Assembly: GCA_963740765.1 (NCBI GenBank)
Contig: CAVUFN010000017.1
Coordinates: 186,001-250,000, forward strand
Direction of reading: 5' to 3'
Length of the DNA stretch: 64,000 nt
Source of the DNA: DATLGB01 sp963740765
GTDB taxonomy: Bacteria > Actinomycetota > Thermoleophilia > Solirubrobacterales > Solirubrobacteraceae
In this document: piece by piece, positions 39,485-47,863 of the stretch
Layout of the letters: each line of letters starts with the position of its first letter
Numbering within the stretch: position 1 is the first letter of the stretch
Notes under the pieces: generated by a model
Databases searched by the model: none
What the model was told of the DNA's origin: nothing
What the model saw: only the letters and a program-made list of their open reading frames with translations
Translations under genes and position numbers: made by a program

Positions 39485-41775
39485 GGGCAGGCCGGGAAGC
39501 GCCGGGTGGCGCGGATGACGCCGCCGTCGCGCAGCCGGACGACGACGCGGACCTTCAGCTTCGCGCGGCCGGCCCTGACCTTGAGCGGCGGCTTCCCGCG
39601 CACGCCGTGGTGGCCGAAGCGCAGGCGCACCGACCTCGCCTTCGCGCCCTTGACGCGCGCGACGAGGCGCCCGGTCGCGCACGTGCGGTGCAGGCGGACC
39701 CGGGCACGCAGCGCGACCGACCGCGGCGGCACGCCCAGCGGCCGGCCGCCGTAGAGCGCGCTGCCGTCGGCGTTCTGGTAGGTCTGCCAGACGGACGTCT
39801 CGACACGGCCGACGCCGTCCTTGCCCCAATCGCAGACCCCGTCCGGGAACGCCTTCTGAAGCTGCTCGAACTGCGCGTCGGTGAAGGTGATGCCCGGGTA
39901 GTCGTCGCGGGCCACCGGCTTGAGGTCGCACTTCTCGATGTCGTCGACCTCGGGCTCGCCCGCAACCTGGCGCGGGTCGCTGTAGGCGCGTACGGCGCCG
40001 TCGCAGACGGACGCGTCGACGTCCTCCCCCGCGCCGTTGGTGCAGCGCGGCTCGAGGTCGGCCGGCTTGTTCTCGAGCACCTTGCGCGCGAGCGGGACGG
40101 CGCGCCCGTCACCCTCGATCCTGCCCACCCAGGCGTCCATCGCCAGGATCGCCTCGTCGGTGTAGTCGGCGTCGCCCAGGAGCGGGACGAGCCCGCGCCA
40201 CAGGACCTGGTTGTCGGCCGTGCCGTGCTCGCGCTGCAGCCGCGCGCGCATCGTGTAGGTGCGGTAGACGTCGTGGAAGGCGCCGGGGTCGGGGCCGCGC
40301 AGGTCGATGATGGCGACCTCGTCGAGGTTGTCGCCCTGGTTGATCGCGCCGGAGCGGTAGACGCGGGTGATCGCGTCCGGGTCGCCGGCGACCCGCCCCT
40401 CCGTCGGGTTGTAGTCGATGTCCCAGCCGCCCGTCTTGGCGTTGAGGTCGACGAACTCGGTCGGCGTGATCGTCCCGGCCAGCAGCGCCTTCAGGCCGTA
40501 CTGCACGCCGACGTTGTCGTAGGGGCGCAGCGCGAAGCCGGTCTTCGGGTCCTTGCCGAAGACGTTGACCATGTAGTCCTGCAGCGAGCAGCGGACGCCC
40601 TCCGGGTTGGCGGTCGCGTCGTAGACCTGGTCGGCGGGGACGCCGGTGCAGGAGCGGCTCGGGTCGCCGCTGGACGGGATCGCGGTCGTGAACGAGACCG
40701 CGTTCGCGGGGCTGATGTGGCCCTCGACGGCCGCGATCTTGTCCGGCGTCCAGACCGTGCCGGGCGCGTGGCCGGACGGGGTCTCGAAGTAGCGGCGCAG
40801 CAGCTGGTAGTCGACGTACTGGTTGGCCGACGACCACGCGTCGGTGAACGAGCACGCGGGCGTGATGCCCTGGTAGAGGCCGGGATAGGCGTTGGCGACC
40901 TGCTGCTGGACCAGCGAGCCGCCCGAGCAGCCCGTGCCGATCGTGTAACGCACGGTCCCGTAGTGGTCGATCACGTGCTCCTTGGTCATGATCAGCGACT
41001 CGGCCTGCGTGGCGAGGTTGCAGTTGTGGCCGGCGTTGTCGAGCGCGTTGGACATGACCACGAAGCCGCGGCTGAGCGCCGTCTCGTTCATCACGTCGGG
41101 CGCCGCGGCCTGCTGGTACTCCGTGTCGCACGACGCACCGTGCGTGATCAGCAGCTTGTGGTTGTTGCCGTCCTGGGGCGCCGCGGCGATGTACGGCTGG
41201 CTCGGGTCGTAGAGCGCGGCGACGCGGAACTCGTCGCGGTCGATGGAGCCCGTCTCGAGGCGGACGATGAAGGGGACGGTCTTGCCCTGGTCGGTCTGCG
41301 TCGTCGCGACGTCGGACGGCGGGCGGTCGGGGTCGTAGGGCTGCAGCGGCCCGCCGGCGGTGGACTTGTAGGAGTAGGTGAGCTCCGTCTCGCGGTTGCA
41401 CTGCTCGTCGATGGACCCGTCGAAGCACTTCCAGGGCGTGATCTGCGGGCCGGCGGTGACCGGGCCGCCGATCGAGTGGTTGGTGATCGTGAGCCGTGCC
41501 GAGCGGCCCTTCCGGCCGATCACGCGGACCTGGTTGGCGCCCGGCTTCAGGCCCTCGAGCAGTCCGAGGTAGCGGCCGTCCGGGCGCACGGCGAAGGCGG
41601 ATGTGACGTCGGCGCCGTTGAGGCGCACCTGGGCGCCGGCGGGCGTGACGCGCACGAGGGCGTCGCCTCCGGAGATCAGGTCGGCGCGGTTGGAGAGCGT
41701 GGCGATGTGCGGCGCTGCGGCGGCCGGGGTGGTGAGCGCGCCGAACAGCACGAGCGCGAAGAAGCCTCTCCTCAT
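39481..41775 (-). CDS. Large secreted DUF6351/tannase-like hydrolase
   Basis: A 764-residue exported protein with signal peptide MRRGFFALVLFGALTTPAAA. A beta-sandwich N-terminal part is followed by an alpha/beta-hydrolase-like core with the nucleophile-elbow candidate IGTGCSGGSLVQQQ and THGASCDTEYQ, both reminiscent of tannase/feruloyl esterase proteins. The C-terminal 80 residues are a basic beta-rich domain. Cysteines are many, fitting an extracellular location. Substrate unknown; the ATG is 8 nt after minus-strand TATCTT. Confidence 0.75.
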   Translation of the reverse strand: MRRGFFALVLFGALTTPAAAAPHIATLSNRADLISGGDALVRVTPAGAQVRLNGADVTSAFAVRPDGRYLGLLEGLKPGANQVRVIGRKGRSARLTITNHSIGGPVTAGPQITPWKCFDGSIDEQCNRETELTYSYKSTAGGPLQPYDPDRPPSDVATTQTDQGKTVPFIVRLETGSIDRDEFRVAALYDPSQPYIAAAPQDGNNHKLLITHGASCDTEYQQAAAPDVMNETALSRGFVVMSNALDNAGHNCNLATQAESLIMTKEHVIDHYGTVRYTIGTGCSGGSLVQQQVANAYPGLYQGITPACSFTDAWSSANQYVDYQLLRRYFETPSGHAPGTVWTPDKIAAVEGHISPANAVSFTTAIPSSGDPSRSCTGVPADQVYDATANPEGVRCSLQDYMVNVFGKDPKTGFALRPYDNVGVQYGLKALLAGTITPTEFVDLNAKTGGWDIDYNPTEGRVAGDPDAITRVYRSGAINQGDNLDEVAIIDLRGPDPGAFHDVYRTYTMRARLQREHGTADNQVLWRGLVPLLGDADYTDEAILAMDAWVGRIEGDGRAVPLARKVLENKPADLEPRCTNGAGEDVDASVCDGAVRAYSDPRQVAGEPEVDDIEKCDLKPVARDDYPGITFTDAQFEQLQKAFPDGVCDWGKDGVGRVETSVWQTYQNADGSALYGGRPLGVPPRSVALRARVRLHRTCATGRLVARVKGAKARSVRLRFGHHGVRGKPPLKVRAGRAKLKVRVVVRLRDGGVIRATRRFPACP

Positions 41776-41783
41776 ACGGCGAA

Positions 41784-41799
41784 AAGATATGGGTAGGTT
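41784..41799. promoter_or_regulatory. Back-to-back leaderless -10 elements in a 31-bp gap
   Basis: TATCTT on the minus strand (complement of 41784-41789) is 8 nt before the DUF6351 ATG. TAGGTT (41794-41799) is 7 nt before the ATG at 41807. This spacing selects 41807 over the in-frame ATG at 41789. Confidence 0.6.
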
Positions 41800-41806
41800 C
41801 GCTCGC

Positions 41807-42253
41807 ATGGCCCCACTCACCGGCACCGCGACCGTGACCGTCGACGCCCCGCTCGACCGCTGCTACGAGATCGCCGCCGACGTCGATCACATCGCGGACT
41901 GGCAGGAGGGCGTCGTCGGCGTCGAGATCCTCGAGCGCGACGCCGAGGGCCGGGCCCTGGTGGCCGAGATCCTCAACGACGCGAAGATCCGCACGGTCAA
42001 GGTGCGCGTCCGGTTCAGCTACGACCCGCCCCACGGGCTGAGCTGGAAGCAGACCAAGGGCGACCTCAAGTCGCTGGAGGGCTCGTGGGCCTTCAGCGAG
42101 GCCGGCGGGGTCACCACCGCGACCTACGCGCTGGCGATCGACCCGGGTCGCGTGCTCGGGGTGCTCGCGCGTGGTCCGGTCGTCGACCGCATCCGCGACC
42201 TCATGGTCAACGCGAGGCCCGAGCAGCTCAAGCGGCGCGCGGAGGCCGGCTAG
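41807..42253 (+). CDS. SRPBCC/polyketide-cyclase-like protein
   Basis: A 148-residue START-fold protein with VTVDAPLDRCYEIAADVDHIADWQEGV, a pattern shared by mycobacterial and related CoA-ester-binding or cyclase-like proteins, and LSWKQTKGDLKSLEGSWAF. It stands at the head of a plus-strand unit with a methyltransferase. Ligand unknown. Confidence 0.85.
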   Translation: MAPLTGTATVTVDAPLDRCYEIAADVDHIADWQEGVVGVEILERDAEGRALVAEILNDAKIRTVKVRVRFSYDPPHGLSWKQTKGDLKSLEGSWAFSEAGGVTTATYALAIDPGRVLGVLARGPVVDRIRDLMVNARPEQLKRRAEAG

Positions 42254-42362
42254 CTCTGGCCGCCGCCTATGCGACCGTGACGCCTGCCGCCGTGCCGCGC
42301 GCGACCAGCTCATCGCCGACACCCGCCGCACGGGCGCGCCACTCGGAGCCGGAGGTGCCGGC

Positions 42363-43040
42363 GTGAGCAGCTGGGACGCCGCCGCCTACGACCGCCTCGC
42401 CGACCCGCAGGAGCAGTGGGCGCGCGAGATCATCGCCCGCTCGGAGATCCGGCGCGGCGAGCGCGTGCTGGACGCCGGCTGCGGCTCCGGCCGGGTCACC
42501 AAGCTCCTGCTCGAGCGCACCGACGACGTGGTGGCCGTCGACGGCGACCCCGCCATGGTCGACAAGGCGCGCGCCGAGCTGCCCGCGTCCGTCCCGGTCC
42601 TGCACCAGGACCTCCTCGAGTTGTCCGTGGACGCGCCGGTCGACGTCGTGTTCTCCTGCGCCGTCTTCCACTGGATCACGGACCACGAGACGCTGTTCGC
42701 GCGCCTCCACGCGGCATTGCGGCCGGGCGGACGGCTCGTCGCCCAGTGCGGCGGCTTCGGGAACATCGCCCACGTCCTCGAGGTCGTCGGCGAGCGTCCG
42801 GGCACCTGGCTCTACGCGACCGCCGAGGACACCGAGACGCGCCTGCGCGGGGCCGGGTTCAGCGAGGCGCGCGCGTGGCTGGAGCCGAAGCCGACGCACG
42901 TCGCCGACATGGCCGCCTACCTGGAGACCGTGATCCTGCACGGCGCCCCCGACGCCCGCGCGCTCGCGGCGGCCGGCGCGCCCCAGCTCGACGAGCTCGA
43001 CTACGTGCGCCTCAACATCGCCGCGAGCCGCGCTCCGTGA
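42363..43040 (+). CDS. SAM-dependent methyltransferase (Tam-like)
   Basis: A 225-residue class I methyltransferase. Motif I VLDAGCGSGRVTKLLLER, acidic VDGDPAMVDKA, and VVFSCAVFHWITDHETLFARLHAALRPGGRLVAQCGG match the trans-aconitate methyltransferase-like group. GTG at 42363 follows 109 bp of non-coding sequence in which I see no gene. Substrate unknown. Confidence 0.88.
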   Translation: MSSWDAAAYDRLADPQEQWAREIIARSEIRRGERVLDAGCGSGRVTKLLLERTDDVVAVDGDPAMVDKARAELPASVPVLHQDLLELSVDAPVDVVFSCAVFHWITDHETLFARLHAALRPGGRLVAQCGGFGNIAHVLEVVGERPGTWLYATAEDTETRLRGAGFSEARAWLEPKPTHVADMAAYLETVILHGAPDARALAAAGAPQLDELDYVRLNIAASRAP

Positions 43041-43059
43041 CGTCGATCCCGGGCGCGGT

Positions 43060-44100
43060 TCAGTCGCCCCGCAGTGGAGCAGCGGCGAACTCCTCCATTC
43101 CCTCCGTGAAGCCCTCCCGGGCGGCGAAGCCGAGCCCTGATCGGATCCGCTCCACCGACGCGAAGACATGCCGGACGTCACCCGCCCTCCAGGTGCCGGT
43201 GACCTGAGGCGCCGGCCCACTACAGGCGGCGGACAGGGCGATCGCCATCTCCCCCACGCTGCGGGGTTCGCCCGAAGCCACGTTGAAGGCGCCGACAGCG
43301 TTCGAATCCAACGCCAGGACGTTGGCCCGCGCGACGTCGCGGACGTGGACGAAGTCGCGCATCTGGCCGCCGTCCTCGGTCACGAGCGGGGGCTCGCCCG
43401 CGGCGAGGCGGGACCGGAAGATCGAGGCCACGCCCGCGTAGGGCGTGTCGCGGGGCATGCGCGGCCCGTAGACGTTGTGGTAGCGCAGGGCGGCGGCGGA
43501 GCAGCCGGTCTCCCGGGCGTACGCGGTGACGAGGTGCTCCTGGTGGAGCTTGGTGGCGGCGTAGACGTTGCGCGGGTCGGCGGGAGCGTCCTCCGGGACC
43601 GCGCGCGGCTCGAGGTCACGGCCGCAGACGGTGCAGGCGGGCTCGAAGCGCCCGGCGTCGAGGTCCGCGGGGACGCGGGGCGGCGCGGGCTGGGCACCGT
43701 GCTCCCGACAGGCGTAGCCGCCTTCGCCGTAGACGACCATGCTCGAGGCGAGCACGAGGCGTCCGTCGAAGCGGCGCGTGTGCAGGGCTCGCAGAAGCTG
43801 GGCAGTGGCTAGGTCGTTGTGACTCACGTACTCGGCGATGTCGGAGAGGTCCACCCCGAGCCCGACCATCGCGGCCTGGTGCGAGACGGCGTCGACGCCG
43901 GCGACGGCCCGCTCCGCGACGGCCGGGTCGCGCAGGTCCTCCCGCAGCCACTCGGCGTCGGCCGGGAGATCCGGAGGGACCCCCGCGTGCGCATAGGGGT
44001 GGAGATGGTCGACGACGCGCACCCGATGGCCGGCCGCGAGCAGCTGCACGACGACGTGCCCGCCGATGAAGCCGGCGCCGCCGGTAACGAGAACGCGCAC
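43060..44100 (-). CDS. NAD-dependent sugar epimerase with zinc-ribbon-like insert
   Basis: A 346-residue extended SDR like UDP-glucose 4-epimerase. GGAGFIG is at 7-13, serine in LASSMVVYG (118-125) and Y180-x-x-x-K184 (YAATK). Unusual for the family, an insert between 128 and 165 has C131-x-x-H134 and C156-x-x-C159 (ACREHG, CTVCGRD), a likely structural zinc site. It is divergent from a glycosyltransferase with an 18-bp gap and probably supplies a nucleotide sugar. Confidence 0.88.
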   Translation of the reverse strand: MRVLVTGGAGFIGGHVVVQLLAAGHRVRVVDHLHPYAHAGVPPDLPADAEWLREDLRDPAVAERAVAGVDAVSHQAAMVGLGVDLSDIAEYVSHNDLATAQLLRALHTRRFDGRLVLASSMVVYGEGGYACREHGAQPAPPRVPADLDAGRFEPACTVCGRDLEPRAVPEDAPADPRNVYAATKLHQEHLVTAYARETGCSAAALRYHNVYGPRMPRDTPYAGVASIFRSRLAAGEPPLVTEDGGQMRDFVHVRDVARANVLALDSNAVGAFNVASGEPRSVGEMAIALSAACSGPAPQVTGTWRAGDVRHVFASVERIRSGLGFAAREGFTEGMEEFAAAPLRGD

Positions 44101-44118
44101 GCTGAGACGGTAACCCCG

Positions 44119-44745
44119 GTGATCGACGTGATCCTCCCGGTGCTGGACGAGCGCGACGCCCTGCCATGGGTGCTGGCCCGGTTCCCGGACGGCTTCCGTC
44201 CGCTGGTCGTCGACAACGGCTCGACCGACGGCTCGGGCGAGCTGGCCCGCTCGCTGGGTGCCACGGTGGTCCGCGAGGAGCGGCCGGGCTTCGGCGCGGC
44301 CTGCTTCGCCGGGCTGACCGCCGCGACGTCCGCCATTGTCTGCTTCATGGACTGCGACGCCTCGATGGACCCGGGGGAGCTACCCGCCGTCGCCGGCGCG
44401 GTCCGGCATGGCGAGGCCGACCTCGTCCTGGGCGCGCGCCGCTGCTCGCCCGGCGCGATGGGCCTGCACCAGCGGCTCGGCAACCGGGCGGTCGTGCGCG
44501 GGCTGGGCGTGCGCGACCTCGGGCCGATGCGCGCGGCCCGCCGCGAGGCGCTGCTGGCGCTCGGCATCGAGGACCGGCGCTTCGGCTGGCCGCTCGAGAT
44601 GGTCGTCCGCGCACGCCGGGCGGGCTGGCGGATCGCCGAGACCGAGGTCTCCTACCGGCCGCGCTCCGGCCGCTCCAAGGTGACCGGCACCGTGCGCGGG
44701 ACGTTGCGCACCGTCCGCGACATGCGGGCGGTCCTGGCGACATGA
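44119..44745 (+). CDS. Family 2 glycosyltransferase
   Basis: A 208-residue GT-A enzyme: VILPVLDERDALPWVLARFP, VVDNGSTDGSGELARSLGA, and the D-x-D-type FMDCDASMDPGELP that binds the metal-nucleotide sugar. The C-terminal YRPRSGRSKVTGTVRGT matches DPM/GtrB-like relatives, without membrane helices. Overlaps the DUF2064 gene (ATGA). It begins a five-gene operon running to 47540. Confidence 0.88.
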   Translation: MIDVILPVLDERDALPWVLARFPDGFRPLVVDNGSTDGSGELARSLGATVVREERPGFGAACFAGLTAATSAIVCFMDCDASMDPGELPAVAGAVRHGEADLVLGARRCSPGAMGLHQRLGNRAVVRGLGVRDLGPMRAARREALLALGIEDRRFGWPLEMVVRARRAGWRIAETEVSYRPRSGRSKVTGTVRGTLRTVRDMRAVLAT

Positions 44746-45371
44746 GCACGGTCATCGTCATCGCGAAGGCGCCCACGCCCGGGCGCGCCAAGACGCGCCT
44801 CACCCCCCCATGCACGCCGCACGAGGCGGCGGTCCTCGCGGAGGCGGCGCTGGCCGACACGCTCGACGCCGTCGTCGCCTGCGGCGCCGGCCGCCGCATG
44901 CTCGCGCTCGACGGCACCCCCGGCGACTGGCTGCCGGAGGGCTTCGAGGTCGTCCCCCAGCGCGGCGACGGGCTCGGCGAACGACTCGCCGCCGCGTTCG
45001 CCGACGCGGGCGAGCCCGCCTTCCTGGTCGGCATGGACACCCCGCAGATCACCCCCGCCCTGCTCGATGCAGGCCTCGCCCAGCCCTGCGCTCTCGGCCT
45101 CGCCACCGACGGCGGCTGGTGGGGCCTCTCCCTCCCGGGGGACTCGGGGGACAGTCCCCTCGGTCCCGTCTTCGAGGGTGTCCCGATGAGTGCGGACGAC
45201 ACCGGCCTGCGACAGCTCGCGCGCCTGCGGGAGGTGGGCTTGGACCCCACGCCGCTCCCCGTCCTGCGCGACGTGGACACGATCGCCGACGCCCGCGCAG
45301 TCGCGTCCCTGGCTCCGGGCACGCGCTTCGCCGCCGCGGTGGCCGCGCTCCGGCTCGAGGTCACGGCATGA
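44742..45371 (+). CDS. DUF2064/TIGR04282-type nucleotidyl- or glycosyltransferase
   Basis: A 209-residue GT-A-like protein beginning VIVIAKAPTPGRAKTRL, the hallmark of the family named for arsenosugar biosynthesis, with FLVGMDTPQITPALLDAGL and LATDGGWWGLSLPG. No arsenic gene is near, so that label should not be taken literally. Coupled to the GT2 gene upstream and the methyltransferase downstream. Confidence 0.88.
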   Translation: MSTVIVIAKAPTPGRAKTRLTPPCTPHEAAVLAEAALADTLDAVVACGAGRRMLALDGTPGDWLPEGFEVVPQRGDGLGERLAAAFADAGEPAFLVGMDTPQITPALLDAGLAQPCALGLATDGGWWGLSLPGDSGDSPLGPVFEGVPMSADDTGLRQLARLREVGLDPTPLPVLRDVDTIADARAVASLAPGTRFAAAVAALRLEVTA

Positions 45372-45961
45372 ACCCCGGAACCCTGTTCGACACCGTGCTG
45401 ACCGAGCGCCGTGACGCGCATCTGCTGTGGGAGGACGACGGCCGCCGCATCCCGCTCCCCCACGATCGGTGGCTCGGCCCGTGCGACCCGGTGGACACCG
45501 CGATCGCGCACGCCGCGGTCGCCCCGGTGCTGGACATCGGCTGTGGACCAGGCCGGCTGCTCGACTCGCTGGCGCTGCGCGGGAAGGCGGCGCTGGGCAT
45601 CGACCTCTCCCCGGCCGCGATCGCGCTGGCGCGCGGCCGCGGGCGCAACGTCCACCTGGGCAGCATCTTCGACGCCGTTCCGGGCACGTACGCGACGGCG
45701 CTCCTGCTCGACGGCAGCATCGGCATCGGCGGGGACCCGCAGGCGCTCCTGCAGCGGGTCCGGACGCTGGCCGACGTGGCGATCGTCGAGGTCGACGGGC
45801 CGGGCAGCGGCACCCGCATCCGCCGGGTCCGCATCGAGGCCGGCGACGTCGCCAGCCGGTGGTTCGACTGGGCGCACGTCGACGTCGACGGCATCACCGG
45901 ACTGGGCGACGTGCAACGCATCCGCCTGCTCGGAGACCGGTGGTTCGCATGGCTCCGGTAA
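45368..45961 (+). CDS. Small SAM-dependent methyltransferase
   Basis: A 197-residue class I methyltransferase with motif I VLDIGCGPGRLLDSLALRG and GIDLSPAAIALARGRG. The C-terminal half (ALLLDGSIGIGGDPQALLQRV, RIRLLGDRWFAWLR) is shorter than usual. It belongs to the glycosyltransferase/molybdo-oxidoreductase operon; the overlap with the downstream gene is 13 bp. Confidence 0.85.
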   Translation: MNPGTLFDTVLTERRDAHLLWEDDGRRIPLPHDRWLGPCDPVDTAIAHAAVAPVLDIGCGPGRLLDSLALRGKAALGIDLSPAAIALARGRGRNVHLGSIFDAVPGTYATALLLDGSIGIGGDPQALLQRVRTLADVAIVEVDGPGSGTRIRRVRIEAGDVASRWFDWAHVDVDGITGLGDVQRIRLLGDRWFAWLR

Positions 45962-47112
45962 CGCCCCTGGACCCGACGTTCTGGAAGTCGCCGCTGCGCA
46001 GCCGGCGGCTGACGTCGATCCTCGGGCTGACGCTGCTCGCCGGGTTGACGATCGTCCTGATCACCGGGTTCCTGTCGCACGCCGCGTACATGCCGGACCT
46101 CGGCGACAACGCGATCGTCGACAAGACGAAGGACCTGCCGTTCACCTTCGACTGGCCGACCCACCCGTCCTGGCTGTACGGGCTCACGCAGGGCCTGCAC
46201 GTCACGATCGGCCTGGCCGTCATCCCGATCGTGATGGCGAAACTGTGGTCGGTCATGCCGAGGCTGTTCGCGTGGCCGCCGTTCACGTCGCCGGCCCAGG
46301 CGCTCGAACGGCTCTCGATCGCGCTGCTGGTGTCCTCGACGATCTTCCAGCTCGCCACTGGCCTCGTGAACTCGCAGTACTGGTACCCGTTCCACTTCAA
46401 CTTCGTGGTCGCGCACTACTGGGGCGCGGTGATCTTCCTCGGTTCCTTCGTGCTGCACGTGGCGATCAAGCTCCCCGTCGCCCTCGGGCGCCGCGAGGAC
46501 GAGCCGGACGTGCTCAAGGCCGCGCGGCCCGCTCCGGCCACGATCTCGCGCCGTGGGCTGCTCGCGTTCACCGGCGCGGGCGCCGGCCTCGTCGTGGTGG
46601 GCAACGCCGGCCAGGCCCTCGGGGGGCCGTTCCGCAAGCTGGCGTTCCTGGCGCCGCGGCGCGACAGCGGCTTCCCCGTCAACAAGACGGCCCGCCAGGC
46701 CGGCATCCCGACCGCCGCGACCGGCCCGTCGTGGCGGCTGCAGCTCGGCGACCAGCAGTTCACCCGCGACCAGCTGATGGCCATGCCCCAGCACACGCAG
46801 TCGCTCCCCATCGCCTGCGTCGAGGGCTGGACCGCGACGCGCGAGTGGACCGGCGTGCGCCTGAGCGAGCTCGCGGAGATCGCCGGGGTGCCCGGGGCGA
46901 CCCGTGTGCTCGTCGAGTCGCTGCAGAAGCGCGGTGCGCTCCGCCGGGTGACGCTTTCCGAGGATCAGCTCCAGGACGACCGGTCGCTGCTCGCGCTGCA
47001 GGTGTCGGGCGAGGACCTCTCGCTCGACCACGGCTACCCCGCCCGCCTGATCGTGCCGGCCCTGCCCGGCGTGCACAACACCAAGTGGGTGGCGAGGATG
47101 ACCTTCTCGTGA
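45949..47112 (+). CDS. Membrane molybdopterin oxidoreductase: cytochrome b-like plus sulfite-oxidase-type domain
   Basis: A 387-residue fusion. The N-terminal 180 residues have about four helices with histidines H84, H149, H156 and H170 placed for heme, as in cytochrome b561-like proteins. The C-terminal domain carries the molybdopterin-binding fold with candidate Mo ligand C290 (PIACVEGW) and ends GVHNTKWVARM. Between them ISRRGLLAFTGAGAG (199-213) looks like an internal twin-arginine segment, suggesting that the Mo domain is exported by Tat. It may use the cofactor made by the genes at 51-54 kb. Confidence 0.85.
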   Translation: MAPVTPLDPTFWKSPLRSRRLTSILGLTLLAGLTIVLITGFLSHAAYMPDLGDNAIVDKTKDLPFTFDWPTHPSWLYGLTQGLHVTIGLAVIPIVMAKLWSVMPRLFAWPPFTSPAQALERLSIALLVSSTIFQLATGLVNSQYWYPFHFNFVVAHYWGAVIFLGSFVLHVAIKLPVALGRREDEPDVLKAARPAPATISRRGLLAFTGAGAGLVVVGNAGQALGGPFRKLAFLAPRRDSGFPVNKTARQAGIPTAATGPSWRLQLGDQQFTRDQLMAMPQHTQSLPIACVEGWTATREWTGVRLSELAEIAGVPGATRVLVESLQKRGALRRVTLSEDQLQDDRSLLALQVSGEDLSLDHGYPARLIVPALPGVHNTKWVARMTFS

Positions 47113-47540
47113 GCAAGCGGTACGGCGCGCCGCCCTGGCACCTGCTCGGCCACGTCGCGCTGTTCGTGCTGACGGCCTACGCGATCACGCAGATCTTCAC
47201 GCTCGGCGCAGCCGGCAACGTGGTGGTGTGGCTGATCGGCGCCGTCCTGCTGCACGATGCCGTGCTGTGGCCGCTGTACACGATCGGGCTCAGCCCCCTC
47301 TCGAACTACCTCCGCGTGCCGCTGGGGCTCAGCCTCCTGCTCGGCCTCGTCTTCATCGGAACGATCTCCGGCAAGGGGGGCAACGCGTACCGCAACGCGT
47401 CCGGGCAGACCTACGACGGCTACGTGACGCGCTGGCTGGTCGTCAGCGCCGCGCTGTTCGTGATCAGCGCGATCGTCTACTTCGTGCGCCGGCGCAGGAC
47501 CTTGGCGGCCCCGTCGGCCGTCAGCTCGACCGAACCTTGA
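47109..47540 (+). CDS. Small membrane protein of the molybdo-oxidoreductase operon
   Basis: A 143-residue protein with about four helices (HLLGHVALFVLTAYAI, VVVWLIGAVLLHDAVLWPLY, VPLGLSLLLGLVFIG, WLVVSAALFVISAIVYFV). The family is not named, but it follows the oxidoreductase with a GTGA overlap and may be an accessory subunit. The 3' end overlaps the convergent lipoprotein gene by 64 bp. Confidence 0.7.
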   Translation: MSKRYGAPPWHLLGHVALFVLTAYAITQIFTLGAAGNVVVWLIGAVLLHDAVLWPLYTIGLSPLSNYLRVPLGLSLLLGLVFIGTISGKGGNAYRNASGQTYDGYVTRWLVVSAALFVISAIVYFVRRRRTLAAPSAVSSTEP

Positions 47541-47863
47541 GCGACGGTCACGATCAAGCGATCGTCACGGATCTCGATCCGGCGCGGCCCGCCCCGGACA
47601 TACACGCGGCGTTGCAGCTCGAGGTCGGGACGGCGGCGGAAGATCAGGAGCGCATCCTGGGCGCGGTCCGTCACGTAGACGCGCTCGTCCGTGACCGCGA
47701 GCGACGTCGGCCCCACGCCGGCCGCGACGCTGCGGCCCGCGACGGTGAGGGTCCGTGCCCGGGTGTCCAGCCTGACGCCGTCGACGGAGGGCGGCGACGG
47801 TGCGGCGGCCGGCGGCAGCGGTGCGCTTCCGCAGCCCGCGAGCACGACCACCGATGACAGCAC
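47477..47863 (-). CDS. Small putative lipoprotein with unusual start
   Basis: A lipoprotein signal is seen as VLSSVVVLAGC; the mature part is beta-rich (SLAVTDERVYVTDRAQDALLIF, RRIEIRDDRLIVTVAQGSVEL), possibly a small propeller-like fragment. The GTG at 47863 gives 128 residues but lacks the expected basic N-region. A CTG at 47875 would add MRRL and make a textbook signal peptide, at the cost of overlapping the divergent gene start. Function unknown. Confidence 0.6.
   Translation of the reverse strand: MLSSVVVLAGCGSAPLPPAAAPSPPSVDGVRLDTRARTLTVAGRSVAAGVGPTSLAVTDERVYVTDRAQDALLIFRRRPDLELQRRVYVRGGPRRIEIRDDRLIVTVAQGSVELTADGAAKVLRRRTK

Noticed and set aside
44742..45371. Arsenosugar biosynthesis cluster
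   Set aside because: Only the family name points there; no arsM, ars or radical-SAM partner is nearby.
45411..47540. Long open frame of about 700 codons across several genes
   Set aside because: Only the last 143 codons (the small membrane protein) are protein-like; the rest is arginine/proline-rich shadow of the methyltransferase and oxidoreductase genes.
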